The notes beneath the pieces were generated by a model. That model did not search any database. It was not told the origin of the DNA and saw only the letters and a list, made by a program, of their open reading frames with translations. The translations under genes were made by a program, and so were the position numbers. DNA of 64,000 nucleotides, from contig OZ035963.1 of NCBI GenBank assembly GCA_964034945.1, forward strand, positions 36,270,361 through 36,334,360, read 5' to 3'. Positions 11,998 through 21,299 of the stretch are shown here, piece after piece; the stretch's first letter is position 1; every line of letters starts with the position of its first letter. This stretch comes from Chrysopilus asiliformis (taxonomy: Eukaryota; Arthropoda; Insecta; Diptera; Rhagionidae).

Positions 11998-12684
11998 GGC
12001 CCGATTCCAGAATCCGTCGTAGCTTTATTACGAAGAACGTAGTTACGAATACGAAGAAATCAGTATTCCACGATCCGAACGGAATTGAACTTAGTGGTGC
12101 CTGATTAAAATCTAATTTCGAAAAATGAATGTCTTTGTAAAAAGGTCCCTATGCAAAACTCATAAGGAATAGATTTCTGACATGGAATAGTTTCCTGACA
12201 AATGTCACTTTCTTGACTTAAAACTAAAAATTGTTTTAATAATGGATTCTGCAGCGTTTGCAATTTTGTGTCTGGAAGAAGATTTATCGAAGCGAAAGAC
12301 TTTAATAGTGAAACGAAAACGACAACAAATAACGGATACTTAGAAATACTCACATTGCTCTTTTTTCTAAAATAATTCCTCTTAATTTATTAAAAGTTAC
12401 ACTTATACTAAATAAACAAATAAAAATGTTAAAATTACTTTTTGTTGTACAATTCAGGCCATAAATTGAGCTAAAATAATAAGAAAATGTAGTTGCTACT
12501 CGATCTACGAAGCGAAAATTTTTCGTAGGTTTAGCTGTCAATAGATCGATTCCGTCGGATTCTATGATACCAGATATTCCGATTCGTAATGTTTTCGAAA
12601 TTAATTTAATTCCTTCGAATCGTGGAATACCATTTTCACGAATTCTCCGAAAATCGTAGCTACGACGGATCCTGGAATAGGGCC
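11998..12684. mobile_element. TIR element, about 690 bp
   Basis: Termini GGCCCGATTCCAGAATCCGT and, inverted, ACGGATCCTGGAATAGGGCC match at about 25 of 27 positions. Subterminal motifs ATTCCACGATCCGAA and TTCGAATCGTGGAAT repeat the inverted arrangement inside. No transposase is visible. Superfamily undetermined. Confidence 0.65.
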
Positions 12685-12940
12685 GAACATTCTGTGGCTA
12701 ATATTTGTGCCTTCCCGGTCCCGCAACGAGATAGGACACAAATGGAAATTTCCATATACCGACGGCAGAGTAAAGAAAGAGAAATAGAAAAAAATCACTT
12801 AAACTATTTGTTGAAATGGGATTTCTCGTTTTTCCATACGTGCATAAATGCGTTGTCCAAGCGAGACAGGCAGTTGCTCGTTTTCCTCCAAGTATACAGG
12901 GGGAATCAAAATAGATTTAATTTCAAAGCAAATATCTTAT
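12685..12940. other. Short intergenic interval
   Basis: An open frame of about 110 codons at 12622-12963 straddles the TIR element end and has no domain. I do not call it a gene. Confidence 0.35.
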
Positions 12941-13192
12941 ACAAGAACTGGAAATATACTTGAACACCCTATTAATTTTCACTAACACATGCACAAGTGC
13001 CCCCGGCCGCAATATTTACATTTTGCTGTACGAGTCTTTGGGACAAAGATTTTCTGATTTAATTATGACACAAATGAGCAACATGATCAAGATTTTACAC
13101 TGCCGGTATTTATCGCGAAACTTTATTTTTGTTTAGACGATTTAATTTTTGAAATCTCAGAAGGGTTTCAGCATTGCTACATCGAAATATTA

Positions 13193-13576
13193 TGCTACAT
13201 TTACACGAATGACAAATTTGTCATTTTTTTCTTGTCATTATGTTAATTCCCGTGTAAATGGCATAATTTTTGTAATTTTTTCTGTCAGAAAATGTCAATC
13301 TCTCATAAAAGAATGAACTTGTCCATTCTTTTATGCCAGATTGTCATTCGTACAAACGCAATATTAGTTATGACAAAAGTTGAATACTAAAGTTGTCATA
13401 ACTAATATTGCGTTTGCACGAATGACAATCTGGCATAAAAGAATGGACAAGTTCATTCTTTTATGAGAGATTGACATTTTCTGACAGAAAAAATTACAAA
13501 AATTATGCCATTTACACGGGAATTAACATAATGACAAGAAAAAAATGACAAATTTGTCGTTCGTGTAAATGTAGCA
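13193..13576. mobile_element. Hairpin MITE with TTA target duplication
   Basis: Nearly perfect palindrome over 384 bp beginning TGCTACATTTACACGAATGA, with its centre near 13385. It is flanked by TTA on both sides (13190-13192 and 13577-13579). The paralogous arm at about 19160 reads straight through as ATATTAG with no insert, an empty site proving both the ends and the 3-bp duplication. A TTA/TWA duplication is typical of PIF/Harbinger. No coding capacity. Confidence 0.88.
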
Positions 13577-13709
13577 TTAGTTTGCCAATTTAAATATATT
13601 CTCCAAAGCGCAAAAATTTGAAATTTGTTTATTCGACGATTGATTTTGATTTTAACTATTATATATATTACGATATATTTATTCTAGAAAATTTTAGGAT
13701 TTTTTCTAG

Positions 13710-13869
13710 GAAAAAAATTTGGTTAGAGTCTATAAATCGAGAAAATTTACTAGACCAACAAAACAAGGGAATCAGGCGTGTGTGCAAAATTCATTTTGAG
13801 CAAACTATGTTTTGTGCCCCGATTCGCCTTCGAAAAGTAGCATTGACTGTTATTTTATTACCTACTTAA
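13710..13869 (+). pseudogene. THAP-domain exon (C-terminal half), copy 1
   Basis: Follows a pyrimidine tract and acceptor TTTTTCTAG. Encodes KKIWLESINRENLL, then RRVCKIHFEQTMFC and a short tail ending LLPT-stop, the second half of a THAP zinc finger (W, then C-x2-H, then F). The N-terminal C-x(2-4)-C half is not visible nearby. The exon recurs at 18871-19030 and, diverged, at 31307-31475. It probably belongs to a repeated, P-element-like or host THAP unit. Confidence 0.65.
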
Positions 13870-13875
13870 ATTTTT

Positions 13876-14067
13876 TATACCCGTATGGTGAAACTAAAGG
13901 GAATAATAACTTTACCTTACCGTTTGTAACGCCAAGATCCCGTCATCACACACAAAAATGAATTACACCAGTGTGTCTAGAATGATAAAAAAAAATTGAA
14001 TTTTGCATGTCCGTCTGTCTGCTACCACCCATACGAACGAAAACGTTTTTTGCGAATATCTCAAAAA
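13876..14067 (+). repeat. Helentron-like repeat, truncated copy B
   Basis: Family start TATACCCGTATGGTGAAAC, the AACGCCAAGATCCCGTCATC block, a few GTC units and the AACGAAAACGTTTTTTGC block, then it breaks off. Part of the inverted duplication. Confidence 0.7.
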
Positions 14068-15598
14068 CGGTTTTTTTAATTTCCTTTTAAGTCGCCCTTA
14101 AAGGCTAAAAGACTAGTGCTCGTTCGCACCAACGAAACTTAACCACTTAAGACCGACTTATATTATTTAAGTCACAGAATTTCTATGGTTTAAGTAGGCT
14201 AAGCACAACTTAATTTTTTAAAAATAGTTGGCGCAGACGGACCCATAAAATTTTAAGTAAAATCGGGTGGTTACTCTCTTTTTACTTCAGTTTTTGGGTT
14301 TACATTTAGACTGTTTCATTTCAACTCTTTAATTCACTTTGCTTTTATCTAATTAACAGCTAAATATGAAGAGAGTCACCTTAAGGCATTGAAAGTTATA
14401 ATAATAAATTAAAATCATTAGTAGCAAAACTCGTGTGTCAATAAAATTACCTTCGTAATTTTTTGATACGAGATACGAATTTTTATCACACGAATCGCGT
14501 GCACAGAAATTTTAATTATAATTAAAGAAACCAAACACCAAAATTAAAACAATTGCGAGTTCGTGACGCAAAAACATTTATTGTTCGATAAACATTTATA
14601 ACCAAATAGAATGAGATAAGTTATATATTTACACAATTTGCGTGACTCTTAAAGAATACAAACAATATTCTAATATTTTCATACTCAAAAATAAATTTAT
14701 GTTATGTTTATGGATTTCTACTTATTTGGACTTAGCGATCTGGTAGTTTCGTTTTGCAGTTGTATTAAAAATAGAACGGTTAAAATAAAACACATGTGCT
14801 TTTTTCTGCTTTTGTCGGAAAAATAAAGAGATATATTATTGAAAATTGATTAGTGATGCATCTTTTACTCTGATTGAAACAGATTTACTACACTTTTGCT
14901 TAAGAAAAAATTACTTTGCCCTTTTTCACTCTAATTGTGTTATAGAAAATCCATTGTTGAAATCGGCTTTCACAGAAGACTAAAAATTGCTACTTAATCG
15001 GGTAATCAAGGCCGAAATTTTACTGAAGTGAACAGAAGCAAATTAGTCAATGTACTTGTAATATCATCGTAGTTGCCCCCGGCTTGATTATTTCGGCAGT
15101 GTATACCTTCTCGTCTCAGTAGCTATTAGCTGTATTGCTCGCTTGGCAAAATCTTTTCCGCCTGATATGACCTATTATCTCGACATGATTCCTTAAATGC
15201 AGGGTATTCCGAAATAATATCAGCAAGATCCAATATATCGGTAATGGTTTTCGGGCTGCTGATTTTGCATGACTTCCTCGATAGCATCGACTACAATATC
15301 GTCATCAAACTTTTCCTATAAGCACAACACTCAAGATATTTTGGAGTTTGTAGTTAACCGTTACAGCCTTGGTGGTGCACGCAATATACCTCTTTTTTCG
15401 TTACAAATACCAAAATTGTACCACTCTGATATGGTTTCCAGATTTCAGGCGGAAAAAAGAGGACAGCGGTGTGTGTATACAAAATAATACTACATACCTG
15501 GTTTTAAATCATAATTAAATCGAATTTAAAGTCTTTATTACCGAAACAAAACAAATAAATATTCAAAATCACACTTTTGTAAGACATTCACATTCATT
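14068..15598. other. Long stretch without genes
   Basis: Non-coding AT-rich DNA. A minus-strand region near 15060-15330 translates into short peptide-like runs but is broken by stops and gave no domain. No terminal repeats paired by eye. Confidence 0.4.
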
Positions 15599-15755
15599 GT
15601 ATTAACTGGGTGCCGGTCAATTTATCGTAAACAATTTATCGTGAACAATTTATCGTGAACAATTTATCGTAGAACAATTTATCGTAAGAACAATTTATCG
15701 TAAGAACAATTTATCGTAAGAACAATTTATCGTAAGAACAATTTATCGTAATGAA

Positions 15756-16000
15756 GATTATCGTGATGGGTTGGGTGGGTGATGGGTTGGGCCGGGTGAG
15801 TGGGTGGGTGGGGTGAGTGGGTGGCTGGGTGGGAGAGGGTAGGGGGAAGGGAGGGGGTAGGGGAAGGGTGGGGTAGGGCGAAGGGGGTGAAGGTGGGGAA
15901 GGGGATAAATTATCGGGAAGGGGGGAGGGGGGAAGGGGAGAGGGGATAAATAATCGGGAAGCGGGGAGGGGGGGAAGGGGAGCGGGGATAAATTATCGAT
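15756..16000 (+). repeat. G-rich minisatellite with G4 potential
   Basis: Dense GGGTGGGTGAGTGGG and GGGGGAAGGGG runs on the + strand, with many G3+ tracts separated by 1-5 bases, so intramolecular G-quadruplexes are likely. Degenerate GATAAATTATCG units of the element arms are scattered inside. Confidence 0.8.
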
Positions 16001-16010
16001 GTTTCGTCAC

Positions 16011-16145
16011 ACACACACACACACACACACACATACATACATATATATGTATATGTGTATGTATATATATGTATATGTGTATGTATGTATATGTATACGT
16101 GTATGTATGTATATGTATATGTGTATATGTGTATGTATGTATACA
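16011..16145. repeat. (CA)n / (TATG)n microsatellites
   Basis: A CA run followed by TATATGTATGTG-type repeats in the core of the Foldback-like element. Confidence 0.85.
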
Positions 16146-16389
16146 CATTCGGGCGCCCGAATTTGTAAAAATAATATTCCTTACGACAAAATGTTTACGA
16201 TAAATTGTCTTACGATAAATTGTCTTACGATAAATTGTCTTACGATAAATTGTTTTACGATAAATTGTTTTACGATAAATTGTTCTTACGATAAATTGTT
16301 CTTACGATAAATTGTTTTACGATAAATTGTTCACGATAAATTGTTTTACGATAAATTGTTCACGATAAATTGTCCGCGAATAGTATTAA

Positions 16390-16518
16390 CTCTTTCGTAG
16401 GCCGTGGTAAGAAGGTTCCCATTACATGAAAACTACGATAAAAGTCATCAAGAATCATAACTCCCATATTAAATTTAATTATAGATTCCATTATTAAAAA
16501 AAATTGCCCACGAAAGGA
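16390..16518. mobile_element. Small piggyBac-type MITE
   Basis: TTAA at 16386-16389 and 16519-16522; ends CTCTTTCGTAGGC / GCCCACGAAAGGA. 129 bp, non-coding. Its left TTAA lies within the Foldback-like target duplication, so the Foldback-like element inserted at its boundary. A solitary related end (TTAACCCTTTCGTA) occurs at about 58641. Confidence 0.6.
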
Positions 16519-16522
16519 TTAA

Positions 16523-16904
16523 ATAAATAATAATGCGTGTGCAAAACAGTCTAATTACATGCTAATTTCAGTTTTTATTGGAAAGTTTCCAGTTTGCAAA
16601 TAACATACCCACAGTTTTCAATTTTTAATTTGAAATTGGATATGTCTCTCGTAACTTTTTATTAGACATACATTTCCTTGATGCCACGCTGGTGAACTAA
16701 AACAAAATTTTAAATTAATGGATAAGATTTTACATATGAGATCTCAAATAATAAAAAAAATTACACGTTAAATGTTTCTTGTGTATTTTAAAAAGTCCAC
16801 TCCTACAGGTTAAAAACGTATAGTCCTTTTTTGCTATTTAAAAATTTCTGTTTACCTCTCTCTAACTACGGCAATTTTTTAACATTTCTCATTTTTTAAC
16901 TGTC
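16523..16904. other. Intergenic
   Basis: Nothing recognised. Confidence 0.4.
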
Positions 16905-17250
16905 ATGCAATGAAGTATATACAATGGAAGTATAATCCGCCCTAATACGCTAAGAAATCAAATAGCGCGAACCACGGCTAGTTTATCTTTCGCGAATTTT
17001 GAGTCTCTCTTTCTAATGGGACATCCCTATTTACTCGTCCCAACCTTGTACGAGTAAATAGGGGTGTGTTAGCAACCTTGTTTGAAGAAATAGGGTTGCC
17101 AACTAACCAAATCCTCTTTTGATGTTTGAGGTTATGTTGAATGGTTCCTGAAACACTCCGTATTCGAAATGCCAAATATAGCGTAAAACAAACGTGTCTA
17201 TTTCAAAGGACGTGTTTAATTGATTCTAATTAAACATTTTCAAAATAAAT
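16905..17250 (+). repeat. Dispersed repeat, inverted with respect to 24438-24775
   Basis: Shares, in inverted orientation, AAGTATATACAATGGAAGTA, ATTTCTTAGCGTATTA, the GGTTGCTAACAC block, GTTATGTTGAATGGTT and ACGTGTCTATTTCAAAGGAC. Diverged copies of an unidentified repeat about 340 bp long. Confidence 0.75.
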
Positions 17251-17755
17251 TAATTAAATCACTAAATGAATTTGGTTTTGGTCGAATTTTTAATAATTTA
17301 ATTTTTGTTTCGCTGATTTTTGTATTTGTACCGATGAAGTGATCAAGTATGTTATAGGCAGAGACGTCCACTAAAACATATTGAAACGTATAACCATAGA
17401 TTAAATATCTATAGATGGGAAGGCTCTAACGACAACGATCAAGTAATATAGATAAGAAAGCTCTAACGAAAAATGTGAGTCCGTGGAAAAGAGATAGAGC
17501 AAGGTTCTTCTATTTCATTTTCTGTTTAAAGACATGAATTGTTCTTGTGTGGGTATTCCAAAAATCAAAGGCATTGCCGAATGCAAATTTTTTTAACATT
17601 CATAAATATTTTTATTAAAAAATAATTTAAATTTTATAATGATTTTCATATCACACTAAAGTGCCCTTAACTATCAGCAAATTTAGTCTCAATTTTATCA
17701 TTATTCAGTTCAGTCTTATCACGTCCATGTTTTTCTTTTAAATTCATATTGAAAC
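17251..17755. other. Intergenic
   Basis: No gene. AT-rich. Confidence 0.4.
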
Positions 17756-18180
17756 ATAACAAAAGCTATAATAGCCAATCTGGCAAATATTGAAAACCCG
17801 TATGGTGATATGGCATTGTTCGAAGTTTAAGTGAACGACAAACAGTTGTATCAAAATTCCACTTTGAAGTCAAACTTTAAAATTTATTCCGATCGGATTT
17901 TGATGTATGGGAGTTTTGTGCAGAATCATATCCTAAATAACTTTTGTTCTTGCACTTTTTTGATAAGATGCACCGTTTTTGAGATATTCGCAAAAAATGT
18001 TTTCGTTCGTATGGGGGGTACCCCCCCCTAATGGTCCATTTTTGCCCATTAATGAACTCAGCCTTGCATTTTACAAAAAACAGATCTGCGCAAAAATTCA
18101 AGTCTCTAGCTCAATTCGCGCGCCTGCAATCCGCGCCACAGACAGACGGACAGACAGACGGACATGCAAAATTCAATTTT
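17756..18180 (-). mobile_element. Helentron-like repeat, copy C
   Basis: Minus-oriented: the 3' hairpin (GCCAATCTGGCAA) is at the left and the GACAGACGGACAGAC microsatellite near 18140-18165. It abuts copy D head to head at about 18180, giving an inverted pair. Confidence 0.75.
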
Positions 18181-18748
18181 TATACCCGTATGGTGAAACC
18201 AAAGGGTATATTAACTTTGCTTTACCGTTTGTAACGCCAAGATCCCGTCATCACACACAAAAATGAATTACACCAGTGTGTTTAGAATGATAAAAAAAAT
18301 TGAATTTTGCATGTCCGTCCGTCCGTCTGTCTGTCCGTCTGTCTGTCCGTCTGTCCGTCTGTCCGTCTGTCTGTGGCGCGGATTGCGGGCGCATGGATTG
18401 AGCTAGAGACTTGAAATTTTGCGCAGATCCGTTTTTCGTAAAATGCGAGGCTAAGTTCGTTAATGGGCAAAAATGGACCATTAGGGGGGGTACCCCCCAT
18501 AGGAATGAAAATGTTTTTCGCGAATATCTCAAAAACTGTGCATCCTATCAAAAAAGTGCAAGAACAAAAGTTATTTAGAATATGATTCTACATAAAACTC
18601 CCATACATCAAAATCCGATTGGAACAAGTTTTAAAAAAATCTTATTGGAAAATTTGAATTCAAATGAAATTTTGATACGCCGTTCAATTAAATCACCATA
18701 CGGGTTTTCAATAATTGCCAGATTGGCAATTATAGCTTTTGTTATGTT
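18181..18748 (+). mobile_element. Helentron-like repeat, complete copy D
   Basis: Full family plan over about 565 bp: TATACCCGTATGGTGAAACC start, CGTTTGTAACGCCAAGATCC block, GTCCGTCTGTCTGTCC microsatellite at 18313-18373, conserved TTAATGGGCAAAAATGGACC block, CACCATACGGG inverted subterminal copy, then ATAATTGCCAGATTGGCAAT stem-loop near the end. No ORF of its own: the peptides are translations of conserved non-coding blocks. Confidence 0.75.
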
Positions 18749-19412
18749 TTTTTATCATTCTAGACACACTGGTGTAATTCATTTTTGTGTGTGATAACGA
18801 GATCTTGGCGTTACAAACGTTAAGGTAAAGTTATTATTCCCTTTAGTTTCACCATACGGGTATAAAAATTTTAAGTAGGTAATAAAATAACAGTCAATGC
18901 TACTTTTCGAAGGCGAATCGAGGCACAAAACATAGTTTGCTCAAAATGAATTTTGCACACACGCCTGATTCCCTTGTTTTGTTGGTCTAGTAAATTTTCT
19001 CGATTTATAGACTCTAACCAAATTTTTTTCCTAGAAAAAATCCTAAAATTTTCTAGAATAAATATATCGTAATATATATAATAGTTAAAATCAAAATCAA
19101 TCGTCGAATAAACAAATTTCAAATTTTTGCGCTTTGGGAAATATATTTAAATTAGCAAACTAATATTTCGATGTAGCAATGCTGAAACCCTTCTGAGATT
19201 TCAAAAATTAAATCGTCTAAACAAAAATAAAGTTTCGTGATAAATACCGGCAGTGTAAAATCTTGATCATGTTGCTCATTTGTGTCATAATTAAATCAGA
19301 AAATCTTTGTCCCAAAGACTCGTACAGCAAAATGTAAATATTGCGGCCGGGGGCACTTGTGCATGTGTTAGTGAAAATTAATAGGGTGTTCAAGAATATT
19401 TCCAGTTCTTGT
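18749..19412. repeat. Inverted duplication, arm 2 (empty site)
   Basis: Reverse complement of 12941-13996 without the 384-bp hairpin element. Includes a truncated Helentron-like start (18749-18866) and the THAP exon. Confidence 0.85.
18871..19030 (-). pseudogene. THAP-domain exon, copy 2
   Basis: Same 160-nt exon as at 13710-13869, with one obvious amino-acid change (CASIR for CAPIR), again preceded on its strand by acceptor TTTTTCTAG. Retention of the open frame in both copies is noteworthy but may only reflect recency. Confidence 0.65.
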
Positions 19413-19505
19413 TTGCTATTTATGTAAATGGGCTTATCGGTCCTTTGATGTAATGTTTAAATGAAACTAGAGATCTTTTTGGTTCTAATCGTTACATTTA
19501 TGTTG
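19413..19505. other. Boundary segment
   Basis: Short AT-rich segment leading into Penelope-like sequence. Confidence 0.3.
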
Positions 19506-19552
19506 AATCATCCGACGTTTCGATCGTGTATACAATCATCTTCAGGGTGATT
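19506..19552 (-). ncRNA. Hammerhead ribozyme-like motif 1
   Basis: On the minus strand: stem I strand AATCACC, core CTGAAGA (CUGANGA), stem II GATTGT-ATAC-ACGATC (6 bp including one G-U), GAAAC, cleavage triplet GTC, then GGATGATT, which pairs with AATCACC with one bulged A. All core positions of a type-I hammerhead with a minimal stem III are present. Such motifs are known in the pseudo-LTRs of Penelope-like retroelements. Activity is not shown. Confidence 0.6.
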
Positions 19553-20808
19553 GTGTATTTTTATGGAAACTATTTGGATATTACATTAAGCACTGATTGA
19601 CAATGATAAATAAAATGAAATGAAATAAATCAAAATTGTTTGACATCGTACAATTATAAAAACAAGAAAACTGATTAAATAAGTTAAACACGACGTCACT
19701 GGGACGGTTACAAAAGTTAAAGAGAATAATAACAGTTACTGCAAACATCGATATCGATATGTCAATTCATCTGACGATTATATTTTACTGTAGGTATGGT
19801 CTCAAGCTTTAAAATGACACTCCATATGATATTCTAGGTGTTATGACATTAAGGAAGAGAAATAAATATTTTAAGAAAGCAACTAATTTTTGACTAAACT
19901 TTATGTAGAGCTATAAAAAAAGTATTAAAAGATATTTAAAAAACCTGAGTTTCACATTATACAGGAACTGTTCCTCTATTACATACCCAAAATTTTAATC
20001 CAATTCTGTACAATTTCGAGATATATATAGATTTTTCCAAATTTAGTCAACTTTATTATTTTCAATTTTACCATTTTAGTCGATATTTGTTTATGTACTT
20101 TTATATCGTCTCCGGACCCGTGGTACAGGAACACTTGTCAACGTTAACTATAAAAAAACTATATATATCTTAAAAAATCTGCTCCCTTCTTATCCCCTCT
20201 CCTGCTATCTTCGGAATCACTAAAGGGATCTTCACCAATGTTTCGGTATTTTATAAGCATGGAGAGTTTTTAAAATTCAATTTAGTTTTTTTGTGATTTA
20301 TTTAATTCTGCTACACTATTGTCTATCATTAGAATTTCATACTTAAAACCGCTTAACGTTTCCACGGGAACTATTCAGTTTATTTATTTTTTTCTGAATA
20401 TATCAAAATGTATTATATATCAATTATTACGTGGCATACACACTCCAATATTGAACATATTCTGCCGAAACTCCATCAGCTGACCAAAGTATAACAAGGG
20501 TAAGGGCTGATAAAGAATTTGAATGAGAAGAAAATTGTTTGGGAATCGAGCTGTCTAAAACGAAAGCTTTATCAAAATCGCTTTAGGGGTCTCGGAGGTA
20601 GCCGTGAAGTGGTTTATTATAACACTTTTTTTTTTAAATATGTTAGAAAATTAAAACGCAAAAAAATTATTTTATTCTTTTGAATGCATTTATAAAGTGT
20701 ATATGTTTAAAAAAAACTTTTTTTTTTAATTTCTTGGCTTATACGTTTTCAAAAATAAATAATATAACAAATGTGACTCTTTGTGAAACAAATGTGAAAA
20801 ATAAATCA
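19553..20808. other. Gene-free AT-rich stretch
   Basis: Probably Penelope-like debris near 19553-19700; beyond that no coding domain or paired repeats were found. Confidence 0.35.
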
Positions 20809-20936
20809 AGACGCGACCGGGATTCGATCCCATATCCATGAAGTTTATTGTATTTATATTTGCGTGTTTGTATTCCGGGCAATTTTCCACAGATCTATGC
20901 GTTCTTCTGGTGAAGATAAGTCGAAAAAATAACAAA
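20809..20936. repeat. Direct repeat unit 1 (SINE-like?)
   Basis: About 128 bp nearly identical to 21036-21163. Starts CAAGACGCGACCGGGATTCG, with GGGATTCGATCCC resembling a tRNA T-arm/B box, then a region including TTTTCCACAGATCTATGCG. No A box was seen, so a tRNA-derived SINE is only a possibility. Confidence 0.55.
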
Positions 20937-21035
20937 TTGCACCAAACCAAACAATTTGCACCAAACGCTAATGTTTATTCATTACTTTCCTTATTTCGAA
21001 AAAAAAAAAAAAAATATCAAAAAATAAAAAAAGAA

Positions 21036-21163
21036 ATCAAGACGCGACCGGGATTCGATCCCATATCCATGAAGTTTATTGTATTTATATTTGCGTGTTT
21101 GTATTCCGGGCAATTTTCCACAGATCTATGCGTTCTTCTGGTGAAGATAAGTCGAAAATTTGA
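21036..21163. repeat. Direct repeat unit 2
   Basis: Second copy of the 20809-20936 unit in the same orientation, separated by about 100 bp including an A-rich tract. This could be a tandem insertion or the two long direct ends of one element. Confidence 0.6.
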
Positions 21164-21299
21164 AAAAAAATTTTGCCGGAAAAAATGGATTTGGATCCGG
21201 ATAAAATTTTCGAGCAAAAGTTTTATTCCCGCAGCTGAAATGATTAACCAAGTGAGCATTAATATATTTTTTCTTACCAATATGCAGGATCTAAGTTTC

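Larger units (their letters stand above)
12941..13996. repeat. Inverted duplication, arm 1
   Basis: Reverse complement of 18749-19412, with a 384-bp hairpin element inserted into this arm only. The unit contains CACCCTATTAATTTTCAC, a THAP-like exon, and the start of a Helentron-like repeat at its inner end. Arms are about 4.8 kb apart. The high similarity suggests recent duplication or two copies of one larger transposon in opposite orientation. Confidence 0.85.
15608..16382. mobile_element. Foldback-like element with tandem-repeat arms
   Basis: The left arm (about 15617-15750) holds nine copies of CAATTTATCGT spaced 14-16 bp; the right arm (about 16196-16375) holds twelve copies of the complement, ACGATAAATTG. 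Between them lies a G-rich minisatellite (15756-16000) and CA/TATG microsatellites (16011-16145). A 9-bp duplication GTATTAACT flanks it (15599-15607 and 16383-16391). Inverted repeats built from short direct repeats plus a 9-bp duplication are the defining features of Drosophila Foldback elements. No coding sequence. Class assignment is inference from structure. Confidence 0.75.

Noticed and set aside
15060..15330. Minus-strand peptide-like segment
   Set aside because: Stops and frame breaks throughout, no recognisable domain or splice structure.
15910..16310. Open frames of Tyr/Ile/His/Thr repeats across the microsatellite
   Set aside because: They are translations of CA/TATG and ACGATAAATTGT tandem repeats on both strands, with no gene features.
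15608..16382. CRISPR array-like appearance of regularly spaced ATTTATCGT units
   Set aside because: Units are contiguous with 3-5-bp linkers, there are no unique spacers, arms are inverted to each other, and the genome is eukaryotic.
18251..18551. Arg/Thr/Asp-rich frames such as TDRRTDGQTD
   Set aside because: Translations of the GTCY microsatellite in the Helentron-like repeats; they recur wherever the repeat occurs.
21036..21060. tRNA gene suggested by GGGATTCGATCCC
   Set aside because: No A box, acceptor stem or anticodon arm; only a T-arm-like element within a repeat.
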